From positions 310,001 to 374,000 of the forward strand of contig CAVQQQ010000003.1 in NCBI GenBank assembly GCA_963715025.1: 64,000 nucleotides of DNA, written 5' to 3'. Within the stretch, counting starts at the first letter, position 1. Every line of letters begins with the position of its first letter. A model generated the notes under the pieces. It saw only the letters and a program-made list of their open reading frames with translations, made no database searches and was not told the DNA's origin. A program made the translations under genes and the position numbers. The DNA comes from DASSJT01 sp963715025. GTDB lineage: Bacteria; Actinomycetota; Actinomycetes; Actinomycetales; Dermatophilaceae. Below, piece after piece: positions 1 through 8,513 of the stretch.

Positions 1-95
1 GCCACGAGGTCGACGCCCTCGAGGGAGCCCATCACGCGCGCATGGTGGCGGCCCATCATGCCCAGGCCGATCAGCCCGGCCCGCAGTTTGGCCAT
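1..95 (-). CDS. Gfo/Idh/MocA-family oxidoreductase, N-terminal fragment
   Basis: Only the first 31 codons are in the window. They read as the start of a Rossmann fold, with GLGMMGRHHARV at residues 9-20, which is the NAD(P)-binding glycine loop typical of Gfo/Idh/MocA oxidoreductases. The ATG at 95 follows the aminotransferase stop by two bases; an in-frame GTG at 101 would overlap that stop as GTGA. By position it would be the UDP-sugar 3-oxidase (WbpB/WlbA type) of the upstream pathway genes. That role is inferred from the neighbours, because the fragment is too short to show substrate residues. Confidence 0.75.
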   Translation of the reverse strand, partial: MAKLRAGLIGLGMMGRHHARVMGSLEGVDLV

Positions 96-97
96 GA

Positions 98-1186
98 TCA
101 CGCACCCGCCTTCGCCAACGAGTTCACCGCAGTCACGATCCGGTCCAGGTCGTCCTGGCTGAGCGAAGGGTGGACCGGCAGCGAGAGGCACTCGGCGGCG
201 GCCCGCTCGGTCTCAGGCAGGTCGACGTCGGCCATGAACGGCGCCAGGCGGTGGTTGGGCACCGGGTAGAACATGCCGGATCCGACGTTGTACTCCTCGC
301 GCAGCGCGGCGGCCATTCCGTCGCGGTCCTCGGGCACCCGGACTGTGTACTGGTGGTAGACGTGGACAGCCCCGTCGGCGACCGGCGGCGGCGTCACGCC
401 CTCGAGATGCGCCGACAGGAATGCCGCATTCTCCTGCCGCTGCTTGGTCCACGCGTCCACCTTGGTGAGCTGGACCCGGCCGATGGCCGCGTGGATGTCG
501 GTCATCCGGTTGTTAAAGCCCACGACCTCGTTGTGGTACTGCTTCTCCATCCCCTGGTTGCGGTAGAGCCGGATGAGCCGCTCGATCTCCGCGCTCGCGA
601 CCGACACCATGCCGCCCTCGCCGGACGTCATGTTCTTGGTCGGGTAGAGGGAGAACATCGCGAACGAGCCGAAGGCGCCGACCGGAACGCCGTGGAGCGA
701 TGCGCCGTGGGCCTGGGCGGCGTCCTCGAAGACCTGGATGCCGTGCTTGTCGGCGACCGCCAGCATCTGGTCCATCTTGGCCGGGTGACCGTAGAGGTGC
801 ACCGGCATGACGCCCACGGTGCGCTCGGTGATCGCCGCCTCGACGGCCACCGGGTCGAGACAGAAGTCGTCGGGCGAGATCTCGGCGAAGACCGGCTTCG
901 CGCCGGTCAGCGCGACCGCGTTGGCCGTGGCGGCGAAGGTGAACGACGGAACGATGACCTCGTCGCCGGCCTTCACGCCGCTCGAGAGGAGGCCGAGGTG
1001 CAGGCCGGAGGTGCCGGAGTTGAGCGCCACGCAGGCACGCCCGAGGTCGAAGTGCGCGGAGAACTCCTCCTCGAACGCCTTGACCTCGGGACCCTGGGCC
1101 AGCATGCCGCTGCGCAGGACTCGGTCGACCGCCGCACGCTCCTCGTCACCGATGAGCGGCTTGGCCGGCGGGATGAATTCGGTCAT
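98..1186 (-). CDS. DegT/DnrJ/EryC1/StrS-family sugar aminotransferase (WbpE/WlbC-like)
   Basis: The 362-residue product has the usual length of PLP-dependent nucleotide-sugar aminotransferases. The likely Schiff-base lysine is K184 in SLYPTKNMTSGEGG, and D155 in FEDAAQAHG would hold the pyridine nitrogen. LNSGTSGLHL near residue 55 is the phosphate-binding start of the fold. It starts with an ATGA overlap on the acetyltransferase stop, so the four genes from 3091 downward form one translationally coupled operon. The expected reaction is transfer of an amino group to a UDP-3-keto-hexuronic acid derivative. The substrate is inferred from the operon; the family assignment is firm. Confidence 0.9.
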   Translation of the reverse strand: MTEFIPPAKPLIGDEERAAVDRVLRSGMLAQGPEVKAFEEEFSAHFDLGRACVALNSGTSGLHLGLLSSGVKAGDEVIVPSFTFAATANAVALTGAKPVFAEISPDDFCLDPVAVEAAITERTVGVMPVHLYGHPAKMDQMLAVADKHGIQVFEDAAQAHGASLHGVPVGAFGSFAMFSLYPTKNMTSGEGGMVSVASAEIERLIRLYRNQGMEKQYHNEVVGFNNRMTDIHAAIGRVQLTKVDAWTKQRQENAAFLSAHLEGVTPPPVADGAVHVYHQYTVRVPEDRDGMAAALREEYNVGSGMFYPVPNHRLAPFMADVDLPETERAAAECLSLPVHPSLSQDDLDRIVTAVNSLAKAGA

Positions 1187-1782
1187 GACTGTGGTGCCTC
1201 CATCAGGCGGTCGTCCTTCTCGATGTACTTCTCGCCGGTCTGCGGGCAGGTCCAGGTGCCGTCGCCGTTGTGCTCGAGCGGAACACCGGCCCGGCCTACC
1301 CAGCGGATCCGGCGTGCCGGCACGCCGGCCACCAGGGCGAAGTCGGGCACGTCAGCCGTGACTACCGAGCCGGCGGCCACGAGGGCCCAGCGCCCGATCG
1401 TCACCGGCGCGACGCAGACGGCGCGGGCGCCGATCGAGGCGCCCTCGCGACAGGTCACGCCCACGGCCTCCCAGTCGTCGCCCCGCTTGAGGCGGCCGTC
1501 CGGCTCGATCGCCCGCGGGTAGTAGTCGTTGGTGAAGACGGCGGCAGGGCCGACGAAGACGCCGTTCTCGAGCACGGCGGGCTCGTAGACCAGGGCATAG
1601 TTCTGCAGCTTGCAGTTGTCGCCCATCCGCACCCCCGGCCCGACGTAGGCGCCGCGTCCCACGATGCAGTTCTCCCCGAGGACGGCACCCTCCCGGACCT
1701 GGGCCAGGTGCCAGACGGACGAGCCCTCACCGATCCGGGCGTCCTCGGACACGTCGGCAGAGTCGACGATGCGTGCGACCAC
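1183..1782 (-). CDS. Left-handed beta-helix N-acetyltransferase (WbpD/WlbB-like)
   Basis: The 199-residue product is built of hexapeptide repeats (DARIGEGSSVWHL, GENCIVGRGAYVGPGVRMG, IGRWALVAAGSVVT), the signature of trimeric left-handed beta-helix acyltransferases. The C-terminal WTCPQTGEKY segment also occurs in WbpD-type sugar N-acetyltransferases. The GTG start at 1782 is chosen because AGGAGG lies seven bases upstream, beside the dehydrogenase stop; longer versions of the frame run into the dehydrogenase gene. It would acetylate the 3-amino group made by the downstream aminotransferase, using acetyl-CoA. It overlaps the next gene by ATGA. Confidence 0.9.
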   Translation of the reverse strand: MVARIVDSADVSEDARIGEGSSVWHLAQVREGAVLGENCIVGRGAYVGPGVRMGDNCKLQNYALVYEPAVLENGVFVGPAAVFTNDYYPRAIEPDGRLKRGDDWEAVGVTCREGASIGARAVCVAPVTIGRWALVAAGSVVTADVPDFALVAGVPARRIRWVGRAGVPLEHNGDGTWTCPQTGEKYIEKDDRLMEAPQS

Positions 1783-1786
1783 GGGA

Positions 1787-3091
1787 TCAGGCCTCCTGGG
1801 GCGCCTGGCCCACGACCAGGAAGCGCACGCCGGGGAACCGGGCGGGGTCGAGCACCCTGCGGCCGTCCACGACCACCTCGACGCCGGGGAAGTCGGCTGC
1901 CGCAAGTGAGCGGTACTCCGCATGGTCGGCCTGGACGACGACGACGTCGACCGGCGAGCCGATCTCGTACGCGTCCCAGCCATACCGCGCGAGCTCCTCC
2001 GGCGCATACATCGGGTCCTGCACCTGTACCTTCGCCCCCGCCTCGCGCAGGGCGTCGACCGTCGCGAAGACCCCGGAGAACGCGGTTTCCTTGACTCCGC
2101 CCCGGTAGGACGCGCCGAGCACGGCCACCGTCTTGCCGACCAGCGAGCCGCCCATCGCACCCGTCGCCAGGCCCACGGTGTAGGCCGGCATCGCAGCGTT
2201 GGCCTCGCGAGCGGCCCGGACCACCGTGGCGTCGGGGTCGTTCCACAGGTACAGGCGTGGGTAGACCGGGATGCAGTGGCCGCCGACGGCGATGCCAGGG
2301 CGGTGGATGTGGCTGTAGGGCTGGGAGTTGCTGGCCTCGATCACCTGGTAGACGTCGATGCCGTTCTTGGCGGCAAACGCACCGAACTGGTTGGCCAGCC
2401 CGATGTTCACGTCGCGGTAGGTCGTCTCGGCAAGCTTGGCCATCTCGGCCGCCTCGGCGCTGCCGAGGTCCCAGACCCCGTTGCCGCGCGCCAGGTCGGG
2501 GCGCTCGTCGAACTCGAGGACCTGCTCGTAGAAGGCCACCGCCCGCGCGGCGCCCTCGGCCGACAGGCCGCCGACCAGCTTGGGGTACTTGCGCAGATCC
2601 GCGAAGACGCGACCGGTCAGCACGCGCTCGGGCGAGAACACGAGGTGGAAGTCCTGGCCCTCGACCAGGCCCGAGCCCTGCTCGAGCATGGGCTTCCAGC
2701 GGGTGCGGGTCGTGCCGACCGGCAGCGTCGTCTCGTAGACCACCAGCGTGCCGGGCTTGAGTCCGCGCGCGATGTCGCCAGTCGCCGAGTCCATCCAGCC
2801 GAAGTCGGGGCGGGCCTCGTCGTCGACGAACAGCGGGACCACGACGACGACGGCATCGCTCTCGGCCACGGCGGCCGGGGTGTCGGTCGTCGCTCTCAGC
2901 GCGCCCGAACGCACGACCTCGGCGAGGTACTCGGCCAGGTGCGCCTCCCCCGGGAAGGGCTCCTGGCCCGAATTCACGGTGTCGACGACCGCGCCGTTGA
3001 CGTCGGCGCCGAGCACGTGGTGCCCCGACTTGGCGAACTGGACGGCGAGGGGAAGGCCGATCTTGCCGAGGCCCACCACGGTGATCTTCAC
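1787..3091 (-). CDS. Nucleotide-sugar 6-dehydrogenase (WbpA-like, UDP-GlcNAc dehydrogenase candidate)
   Basis: The 434-residue product is a complete UDP-glucose/GDP-mannose dehydrogenase family protein. The NAD loop is VVGLGKIGLPLA at residues 5-16, the family SPER motif is near 153-156, and the catalytic cysteine is C273 in VGGHCIPVYP. GTG at 3091 is preferred because the protein then opens directly on the Rossmann strand (VKITVVGLG). It leads the minus-strand operon. With an acetyltransferase, an aminotransferase and a Gfo/Idh oxidoreductase behind it, oxidation of UDP-GlcNAc at C6 is the likely role rather than UDP-glucose; a separate UDP-glucose-type enzyme lies at 4447. Substrate is inference. 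Confidence 0.9.
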   Translation of the reverse strand: MKITVVGLGKIGLPLAVQFAKSGHHVLGADVNGAVVDTVNSGQEPFPGEAHLAEYLAEVVRSGALRATTDTPAAVAESDAVVVVVPLFVDDEARPDFGWMDSATGDIARGLKPGTLVVYETTLPVGTTRTRWKPMLEQGSGLVEGQDFHLVFSPERVLTGRVFADLRKYPKLVGGLSAEGAARAVAFYEQVLEFDERPDLARGNGVWDLGSAEAAEMAKLAETTYRDVNIGLANQFGAFAAKNGIDVYQVIEASNSQPYSHIHRPGIAVGGHCIPVYPRLYLWNDPDATVVRAAREANAAMPAYTVGLATGAMGGSLVGKTVAVLGASYRGGVKETAFSGVFATVDALREAGAKVQVQDPMYAPEELARYGWDAYEIGSPVDVVVVQADHAEYRSLAAADFPGVEVVVDGRRVLDPARFPGVRFLVVGQAPQEA

Positions 3092-3219
3092 GAAAACCCA
3101 ATCTGCTCGAGATGCGTGCTGGCGGAAAAAGTCCACGGCGATGGTACTCGGTGCGCACCAAGGCTCTGACCGTCGCCGATCGCAGGAGAGGCCGGGGCCG
3201 CGCCTGGCCCAGGCCCATC

Positions 3220-3277
3220 GGGTATGCCGCGGGCGCGGCCAGGCGGTCAGGGCACCCGAGCGCCACGCGGCATACCC
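3220..3277 (-). terminator. Intergenic hairpin with GGGTATGCCGCG arms
   Basis: GGGTATGCCGCG (3220-3231) and CGCGGCATACCC (3266-3277) form a perfect 12-bp inverted repeat around a GC-rich loop. It lies just after the stop of the minus-strand luciferase-like gene. There is no clear T tract. The arms share the GTATGCC/GGCATAC core with other intergenic hairpins in the window. Confidence 0.55.
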
Positions 3278-3286
3278 CCGAGGTGG

Positions 3287-4348
3287 TCAGTCCCCGCGCA
3301 CGAGGTGCCAGAGGTGGCCGTGCTCTTCGTGGTCGATCAGCTCGGGGATCACCTCCCGTTCGAAGAGCTCCAGACTCAGGGTGTCGTAGGCGAGCTCGGA
3401 GAAATAGGTGATGGCGTAAGTCATGCCGGCCTTCTCCAGGCCGGTGAGCGTCTCGAGGATCTGCTCGGGAGTGCCCACCAGGGGACCGTTCCGCAGGTCG
3501 TGGATGATGCGGTCGACCCGCTGCTCGGGCAGGCCTGCCGCCGCATACCGGGCCCGGGTCGCCTCGAGGTGCTGCTCCACCTCCCCCTCGTCGCGGCCGA
3601 TGACCACGTTGAAGTTGGCGCTGCGCACGATCTCGCCGAAGTCGCGGCCGAGGTCGGAGCAGTGCTGCTCGAGGACGGCGCTCTTGGCCGCGAACACATC
3701 CGGCGTGCCCTCGAAGTTGGTGTAGTCGGCGTACTGCGCCGCGATGCGCAGCGTCTTCTTCTCCCCACCGCCCGCGATCCACATCGGGATGCCGTTGGCC
3801 TTCGACCCGGGCTGGGAGGTGCCCTGGAGCGGGCGGGGTGCGCACCGGGCACCGTCGACCTGGTAGTGCTTGCCGTCGAGGGTCGCCGAGCCCGTCGTCC
3901 ACATGTCGCGGAAGATCCGGATGCCCTCCTCGAGGCGCTCGATCCGCTCCCCGGCGCGGGGGAACCCGTAGCCGTACGCCCGCCACTCGTGCTCATACCA
4001 TCCAGCGCCGATGCCCATCTCCAGGCGGCCCTCGGAGATGACGTCGACCGTCGCCGCCACCTTGGCGAGGTAGGCGGGCGGCCGGTAGCTCATACAGGTG
4101 CACATCTGGCCGAGGCGCACACGGCCGGTCGCCGCGGCGAAGGCCGACATGAGGCTCCACGCCTCGTGGGTCGCCTGCTCGCTCGGGACGGGCACGGTGT
4201 GGAAGTGGTCGTAGACCCAGATGGAGGACCAGTCCTCATTGGCGTCGGCGCGCCGCGCGAGGCCGGCCATCACTCCCCAGTGCTGCTCCGGCTCGATCCC
4301 GGCAAGGTCCATCCGCCAGCCCTGCGGTACGAACATCCCGAACTTCAC
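3287..4348 (-). CDS. Luciferase-like monooxygenase, LLM-class F420-dependent oxidoreductase
   Basis: The 353-residue TIM-barrel protein starts KFGMFVPQGWRMD and carries VYDHFHTVPVP near residue 45 and GIGAGWYEHEWRAYGYGFP near 135, both typical of bacterial luciferase-fold, F420- or FMN-dependent oxidoreductases. The GTG start at 4348 has GAGGAGG about six bases upstream. It stands alone, divergent from the UDP-glucose dehydrogenase and ending in a hairpin at 3220-3277. Actinobacteria carry many of these enzymes; neither the substrate nor the choice of F420 over FMN can be read from the sequence. Confidence 0.88.
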   Translation of the reverse strand: MKFGMFVPQGWRMDLAGIEPEQHWGVMAGLARRADANEDWSSIWVYDHFHTVPVPSEQATHEAWSLMSAFAAATGRVRLGQMCTCMSYRPPAYLAKVAATVDVISEGRLEMGIGAGWYEHEWRAYGYGFPRAGERIERLEEGIRIFRDMWTTGSATLDGKHYQVDGARCAPRPLQGTSQPGSKANGIPMWIAGGGEKKTLRIAAQYADYTNFEGTPDVFAAKSAVLEQHCSDLGRDFGEIVRSANFNVVIGRDEGEVEQHLEATRARYAAAGLPEQRVDRIIHDLRNGPLVGTPEQILETLTGLEKAGMTYAITYFSELAYDTLSLELFEREVIPELIDHEEHGHLWHLVRGD

Positions 4349-4433
4349 GTGTGCCTCCTCGCGTTGCCTGGCAGTCGTCGCCCGGCGCGGTGGGATGCGG
4401 CGGGCACTCGGCAGACCTGTACCCGCCTGACGT

Positions 4434-4439
4434 TACTGT
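4434..4439 (+). promoter_or_regulatory. Putative -10 box (TACTGT) for a leaderless ugd mRNA
   Basis: TACTGT is followed by seven bases and then the GTG at 4447. This spacing puts the transcription start at or next to the start codon and argues for 4447 over the in-frame GTG at 4438. Confidence 0.5.
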
Positions 4440-4446
4440 GTCGCGC

Positions 4447-5778
4447 GTGGCACTCACGATCTCCGTCATCGGCACGGGCTATCTGGGCGCGGTCCACGCC
4501 GCCTGCATGGCAGACCTGGGCCACACGGTCATCGCCGTCGACACCGATGCAGCCAAGGTCCGGGCGCTGGCGTCGGGTCACGCGCCGATCTACGAGCCGG
4601 GCCTCGACGAGCTGCTCGGCCGGGTGCTGCCGACGGGCCGGCTCCGGTTCACCGGCGATGTCGCCGAGGCCGAGGGCGCCCAGGTCCATTTCCTCTGTGT
4701 GGGCACGCCGCAGCTGAGGGGCGAGAACCGCGCCGACACCTCCTTCGTCGAGGCCGCGGCCGACGCCCTGGCGCCCCGCCTGCGGGAGGAGGCGCTCGTG
4801 GTGGGCAAGTCGACCGTTCCGGTGGGCACTGCGGCGCATCTGCGCGAGCGCCTGCAGAGGCAGGCCCCACAGGGCGTCAGGGTGCGCCTGGCCTGGAATC
4901 CCGAGTTCCTGCGCGAGGGTTTCGCCATCGAGGACACCGTCGCACCCGACCGGTTCGTCTACGGCCTCGACGGCGACACGGCCGAGGCCGACGCGGCCCT
5001 GCTGGACGAGGTCTACGCCCGGCCGCTCTCCGCCGGCACGCCGCGGCTCCTGACCGACTACCCGACGGCAGAGCTGGTCAAGGTGGCAGCCAATGCCTTC
5101 CTGGCCACCAAGATCTCGTTCATCAACGCCATGTCGGAGGTGTGTGAGGCGGCCGGTGGCGACGTCGTCATGCTCGCAGAGGCGATCGGCCACGACGACC
5201 GGATCGGCCACAAGTTCCTCGGCGCCGGCGTGGGGTTCGGCGGCGGGTGCCTCCCCAAGGACATCCGGGCATTCATGGCTCGGGCCGGGGAGCTGGGCGC
5301 CGACCAGGCACTCACCTTCCTGCGCGAGGTCGACGACATCAACCTGCGCCGGCGGGCCCGCATGGTCGACCTGGCCCGCGAGGCGTGCGGGGGCTCGCTC
5401 GTCGGCCGCCACGTGACGGTGCTCGGTGCCGCGTTCAAGCCGAACTCAGACGACATCCGCGACTCCCCCGCGCTGGACGTCGCAGACTCCTGCCTGCAGT
5501 CGGGTGCGATCGTCCACGTCCACGACCCCAAGGCGATCCCCGTGGCCCGGCGGGTCCGTCCCGAGCTCGACTACAGCGACACCATCGAGGACGCGGTACG
5601 CGGTGCCGACGTGGTCCTCCACCTCACGGAATGGGATGACTACCGGGACCTGGACCCGGCGGGGCTGAAGCCGCTGGTCGCCCATCCGGTGCTCATCGAC
5701 GGGCGCAACAAGCTCGACCCCGACCGCTGGCGCGCGGCGGGGTGGACCTACCGCGCCCTCGGGCGCCCCCGCGTCTGA
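4447..5778 (+). CDS. ugd: UDP-glucose 6-dehydrogenase
   Basis: The 443-residue enzyme would oxidise UDP-glucose to UDP-glucuronate with two NAD+. It has the Rossmann start ISVIGTGYLGAVHA at residues 5-18, the central NPEFLREG motif, the catalytic cysteine (about residue 268) in GFGGGCLPKD and the C-terminal AFKPNSDDIRDSPA motif, all characteristic of bacterial Ugd. No ribosome binding site is visible; a TACTGT box seven bases before GTG suggests a leaderless mRNA. It is monocistronic, divergent from the luciferase-like gene. It is clearly distinct from the WbpA-like enzyme at 1787-3091, so the organism makes at least two UDP-uronic acids. Confidence 0.93.
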   Translation: MALTISVIGTGYLGAVHAACMADLGHTVIAVDTDAAKVRALASGHAPIYEPGLDELLGRVLPTGRLRFTGDVAEAEGAQVHFLCVGTPQLRGENRADTSFVEAAADALAPRLREEALVVGKSTVPVGTAAHLRERLQRQAPQGVRVRLAWNPEFLREGFAIEDTVAPDRFVYGLDGDTAEADAALLDEVYARPLSAGTPRLLTDYPTAELVKVAANAFLATKISFINAMSEVCEAAGGDVVMLAEAIGHDDRIGHKFLGAGVGFGGGCLPKDIRAFMARAGELGADQALTFLREVDDINLRRRARMVDLAREACGGSLVGRHVTVLGAAFKPNSDDIRDSPALDVADSCLQSGAIVHVHDPKAIPVARRVRPELDYSDTIEDAVRGADVVLHLTEWDDYRDLDPAGLKPLVAHPVLIDGRNKLDPDRWRAAGWTYRALGRPRV

Positions 5779-5821
5779 GGCCGCCAGGGGCGGTCCAGGA
5801 GACCCGGGCGGGTAGGCCGGG

Positions 5822-6110
5822 TCAGGGCGAACTGGGGAAGCGCGACTCCATCTGCAGCTGTCGGAAGGAGCGCCGGCCCAGTTCCAGCGCGCACCCGAAG
5901 TAGGGCGGTTCATCCCGGTAACCAGCGCGTGGTCCTCTGCGCTGGCGAGGCGGACCCGGATGTGGGTCAGGGTGCCGAGGACGAGCACGCCAGAGGCCAG
6001 CCCGATCGACAGCACCCGGAACGGACTGCCGAAGCCGCTGGCCTGGGCCACGAGGGCGAGCACGACCAGCGAGCGGAAGACACGGCCGGCATTGTCGCGC
6101 CACGCAGCCC
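5822..6110 (-). pseudogene. Remnant of a small membrane protein gene
   Basis: On the minus strand one frame reads RDNAGRVFRSLVVLALVAQ, then a second hydrophobic stretch (SIGLASGVLVLGTLTHI) and AEDHALVTGMNR, which look like two membrane helices and the loop after them. Near 5905 the reading continues sensibly only in another frame (YFGCALELGRRSFRQLQM) to a stop at 5822. There is no start codon with a ribosome binding site in front of the first helix. I take it as a truncated, frameshifted relative of small actinobacterial membrane proteins. A sequencing error is an alternative, since other frameshifts occur in the window. The rest of the 5779-6194 gap shows nothing else. Confidence 0.4.
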
Positions 6111-6194
6111 TGGGCGGACTGCTTTCGCGACGGATGCCCGGAGGGTTCCCGGGGCGGCCTGCTTGGGATCGGCCTGGCCGGGCAAGATGGAGGT

Positions 6195-6650
6195 ATGACG
6201 TACCAGCACCAGAACGATCCCGACCTGATCCGGCAGCTGCTCGCGGACCCGGGCATCTGGGCCGTGGTAGGCCTGAGCAACCGCGACACCCGCCCTGCGT
6301 ACGGGGTGGCACGCTGGCTCAAGTTCGAACAGGGCAAGGTCATCATCCCGGTGCACCCCAAGGCAGAGACCGTGTTCGGCGAGCAGGGATACGCCTCGCT
6401 GGCCGACATCCCTGACGGAACCGACCTCAAGGTCGTCGACTGCTTCGTCAACTCCGACCGCGTGGGGGCCGTGGTCGACCAGGCCATCGAGCACCGGGAG
6501 CGGCTCCAGATCGACGCGGTCTGGATGCAGGTGGGGGTGGTCGACGAGGAGGCCGCCGAGCGCGCCCGTGCCGCGGGTCTGGACGTCGTGATGGACACCT
6601 GCCCGAAGATCGAGATCCGCAGCGTCCGCCACACCGGCGCCATCCGCTGA
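6195..6650 (+). CDS. CoA-binding protein (YccU-type Rossmann fold)
   Basis: The 151-residue protein matches the single-domain CoA-binding family in length and motifs: WAVVGLSNRDTRPAYGVARW near residue 24, GKVIIPVHPKAETVFGE near 50, and a late VMDTCPKIEIR. These proteins share the CoA-ligase nucleotide fold but lack the catalytic parts; no reaction is known for the family. GGAGGT lies almost directly before the ATG, closer than normal, so initiation may be weak or the mRNA leaderless. It is convergent with purE. Confidence 0.85.
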   Translation: MTYQHQNDPDLIRQLLADPGIWAVVGLSNRDTRPAYGVARWLKFEQGKVIIPVHPKAETVFGEQGYASLADIPDGTDLKVVDCFVNSDRVGAVVDQAIEHRERLQIDAVWMQVGVVDEEAAERARAAGLDVVMDTCPKIEIRSVRHTGAIR

Positions 6651-6668
6651 GGCTGCGCTCGGATCGGC

Positions 6669-7220
6669 TCAGGGGTGGCGGCCCCGCAGAGCCTCACCCT
6701 TTGCGTGCGCCTCGTCGCGCAGCGACCGCTGGAAGTTCCCCATGCGACCCCGGAGCAGCTCCGCCTCCGGGTCCGGCCAGCTGGCCAGGATCCGCACCGC
6801 CAGCAGCCCGGCGTTCCGTGCGCCGCCGATGGAGACCGTTGCGACCGGTACCCCCGCAGGCATCTGGACGATGGAAAGCAGCGAGTCCAGGCCGTCGAGG
6901 TACTTCAGCGGCACCGGCACCCCGATCACCGGAAGCGGCGTCACCGAGGCGAGCATCCCGGGCAGGTGCGCCGCTCCCCCGGCCCCAGCGATGACCACCC
7001 GGAGCCCACGCCCGGCGGCCCGCCGGCCGTACGCGAGCATCTCCTCCGGCATCCGGTGGGCGGAGACCACGTCGGCTTCGAACGCCACGCCGAACTCCTC
7101 CAGCACCAGCGCCGCCTGCTCCATCACCGGCCAGTCGCTGTCACTGCCCATCACGATGCCCACCACGGGCTGCGGCGGGGGTTTCTGGGAGCCCGGGACC
7201 GGCATACCGCTGCTTGTCAT
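6669..7220 (-). CDS. purE: N5-carboxyaminoimidazole ribonucleotide mutase
   Basis: The 183-residue class I PurE interconverts N5-CAIR and CAIR in purine synthesis. Diagnostic motifs are GIVMGSDSDWPVM near residue 20, the catalytic histidine in SAHRMPEE, and AGAGGAAHLPGM. The ATG at 7220 overlaps the purK stop as ATGA, so the two subunits of the AIR carboxylation step are translationally coupled. A short proline-rich N-terminal extension precedes the fold. Confidence 0.96.
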   Translation of the reverse strand: MTSSGMPVPGSQKPPPQPVVGIVMGSDSDWPVMEQAALVLEEFGVAFEADVVSAHRMPEEMLAYGRRAAGRGLRVVIAGAGGAAHLPGMLASVTPLPVIGVPVPLKYLDGLDSLLSIVQMPAGVPVATVSIGGARNAGLLAVRILASWPDPEAELLRGRMGNFQRSLRDEAHAKGEALRGRHP

Positions 7221-8425
7221 TCGGTGATCACACCCCTGATGTAGTCGGCCGCATGCCCGGCTCGCTCGCGCAGGGCGGCCAGGTCGCTGCCGCTGACGTT
7301 GACGTGTCCGAGCTTGCGCCCGGGCCGCACCCCCTTGCCGTAGAGGTGCACCTTGAGCTCCGGGTCGTGGGCCATGACGTGGCGGTATGCCGGGTAGAGC
7401 TCGGCGTAGTCGCCGCCCAGGACGTTGACCATCACCGTCCACGGCGCCCGCGGAGCGGGCGAGCCGAGCGGCAGGTCGAGAACGGCGCGCAGGTGCTGCT
7501 CGAACTGCCCGGTCACCGCCCCGTCCATGCTCCAGTGGCCGGAGTTGTGCGGGCGCATGGCCAGTTCGTTGACTGCGTAGCCGGGGCGCCCGGTCTCCGG
7601 GTGGCTCACCTCGAACAGCTCCACGGCAAGGACACCAGTGACCCCCAGCTCGCCCGCGATGCGCAGGCCGGCCTCGGTCATGGTCGCGGCCAGCTCGGGG
7701 TCCAGAGCCGGCGCGGGGGCCAGGACCTCAGTGCAGATGCCGTCGGTCTGGACCGTCTCGACGACCTGCCAAGCCGCCGCCTGACCCGAGGGGCTCCGGG
7801 TGACGAGGACCGCGAGCTCGCGGGTGAAGTCGACGCGCTCTTCCAGCAACAGCCCGTCCGCGAGCGGGCCCGACCCGCCCTCCTGGTCGTCGGCCGCGGC
7901 GAGCCAGTCTGCGAGGTCCCCAGCCGACTCGGCCACGATCACGCCCTTGCCGTCGTAGCCGCCGCGCGGGGTCTTGGCCACGAGAGGCCACCCGACCTCC
8001 TGCCCGAATGCCTCGACGTCCTCGGCCGTGCGCGCTCGAGTCCACCGGGGGCACGCCACCCCGATCTCGGTGAGCCGCCTGCGCATCGCCAGCTTGTCCT
8101 GGGCGAACTGGAGGGCGGCCGGCGAGGGGTGCAGCGGGATGCCGTCGGCCTCCAGCGCGGCCAGCACGTCCGGAGGCACGTGCTCGTGGTCGAAGGTGAC
8201 GACGTCGCACGCCTTGGCGAAGGACCGGACGGCCTCGACGTCGGCATGGCTGCCGACCGGCGCCGAGGGGATCACGAGGGCTGCGGAGGCGTCAGGGGCC
8301 TCGGCGAGAACACTGAGCGTGACCCCCAGCTCAGTAGCCGGCCCCGCGCACATGCGGGCGAGCTGACCACCGCCGATGATGCCGACGACCGGAAATCCAC
8401 CGGGAGCTCGCTGTGGTGCGGTCAC
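7217..8425 (-). CDS. purK: N5-carboxyaminoimidazole ribonucleotide synthase
   Basis: The 402-residue ATP-grasp enzyme uses ATP and bicarbonate to make N5-CAIR from AIR. It begins with the GIIGGGQLARM substrate loop and has the ATP-grasp KTPRGGYDGKG loop and the catalytic ELAMRPHNSGHW region in order. The GTG at 8425 is chosen over upstream starts because TATCCT lies six bases before it (leaderless pattern) and the protein then opens shortly before the Rossmann strand. It heads the purK-purE operon, divergent from the GtrA gene. Confidence 0.95.
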   Translation of the reverse strand: MTAPQRAPGGFPVVGIIGGGQLARMCAGPATELGVTLSVLAEAPDASAALVIPSAPVGSHADVEAVRSFAKACDVVTFDHEHVPPDVLAALEADGIPLHPSPAALQFAQDKLAMRRRLTEIGVACPRWTRARTAEDVEAFGQEVGWPLVAKTPRGGYDGKGVIVAESAGDLADWLAAADDQEGGSGPLADGLLLEERVDFTRELAVLVTRSPSGQAAAWQVVETVQTDGICTEVLAPAPALDPELAATMTEAGLRIAGELGVTGVLAVELFEVSHPETGRPGYAVNELAMRPHNSGHWSMDGAVTGQFEQHLRAVLDLPLGSPAPRAPWTVMVNVLGGDYAELYPAYRHVMAHDPELKVHLYGKGVRPGRKLGHVNVSGSDLAALRERAGHAADYIRGVITE

Positions 8426-8431
8426 CGGGCG

Positions 8432-8437
8432 AGGATA
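8432..8437 (-). promoter_or_regulatory. Putative -10 box (TATCCT) for leaderless purKE mRNA
   Basis: TATCCT on the minus strand is six bases from the purK GTG. The box lies in the 88-bp space shared with the divergent gtrA promoter. Confidence 0.45.
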
Positions 8438-8480
8438 TCGGCCGCGCAGCCGCCGTCGATCCGGGACCTTCCGCCCATGC

Positions 8481-8507
8481 TTGACCCACGGCAAGTACGG
8501 GTACGCT
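8481..8507 (+). promoter_or_regulatory. Putative promoter of the GtrA gene (TTGACC, TACGCT)
   Basis: TTGACC (8481-8486) and TACGCT (8502-8507) are 15 bp apart, a little short for a sigma-A promoter. The -10 box lies six bases before the GTG at 8514, as in other leaderless genes here. Confidence 0.45.
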
Positions 8508-8513
8508 CTCCCG

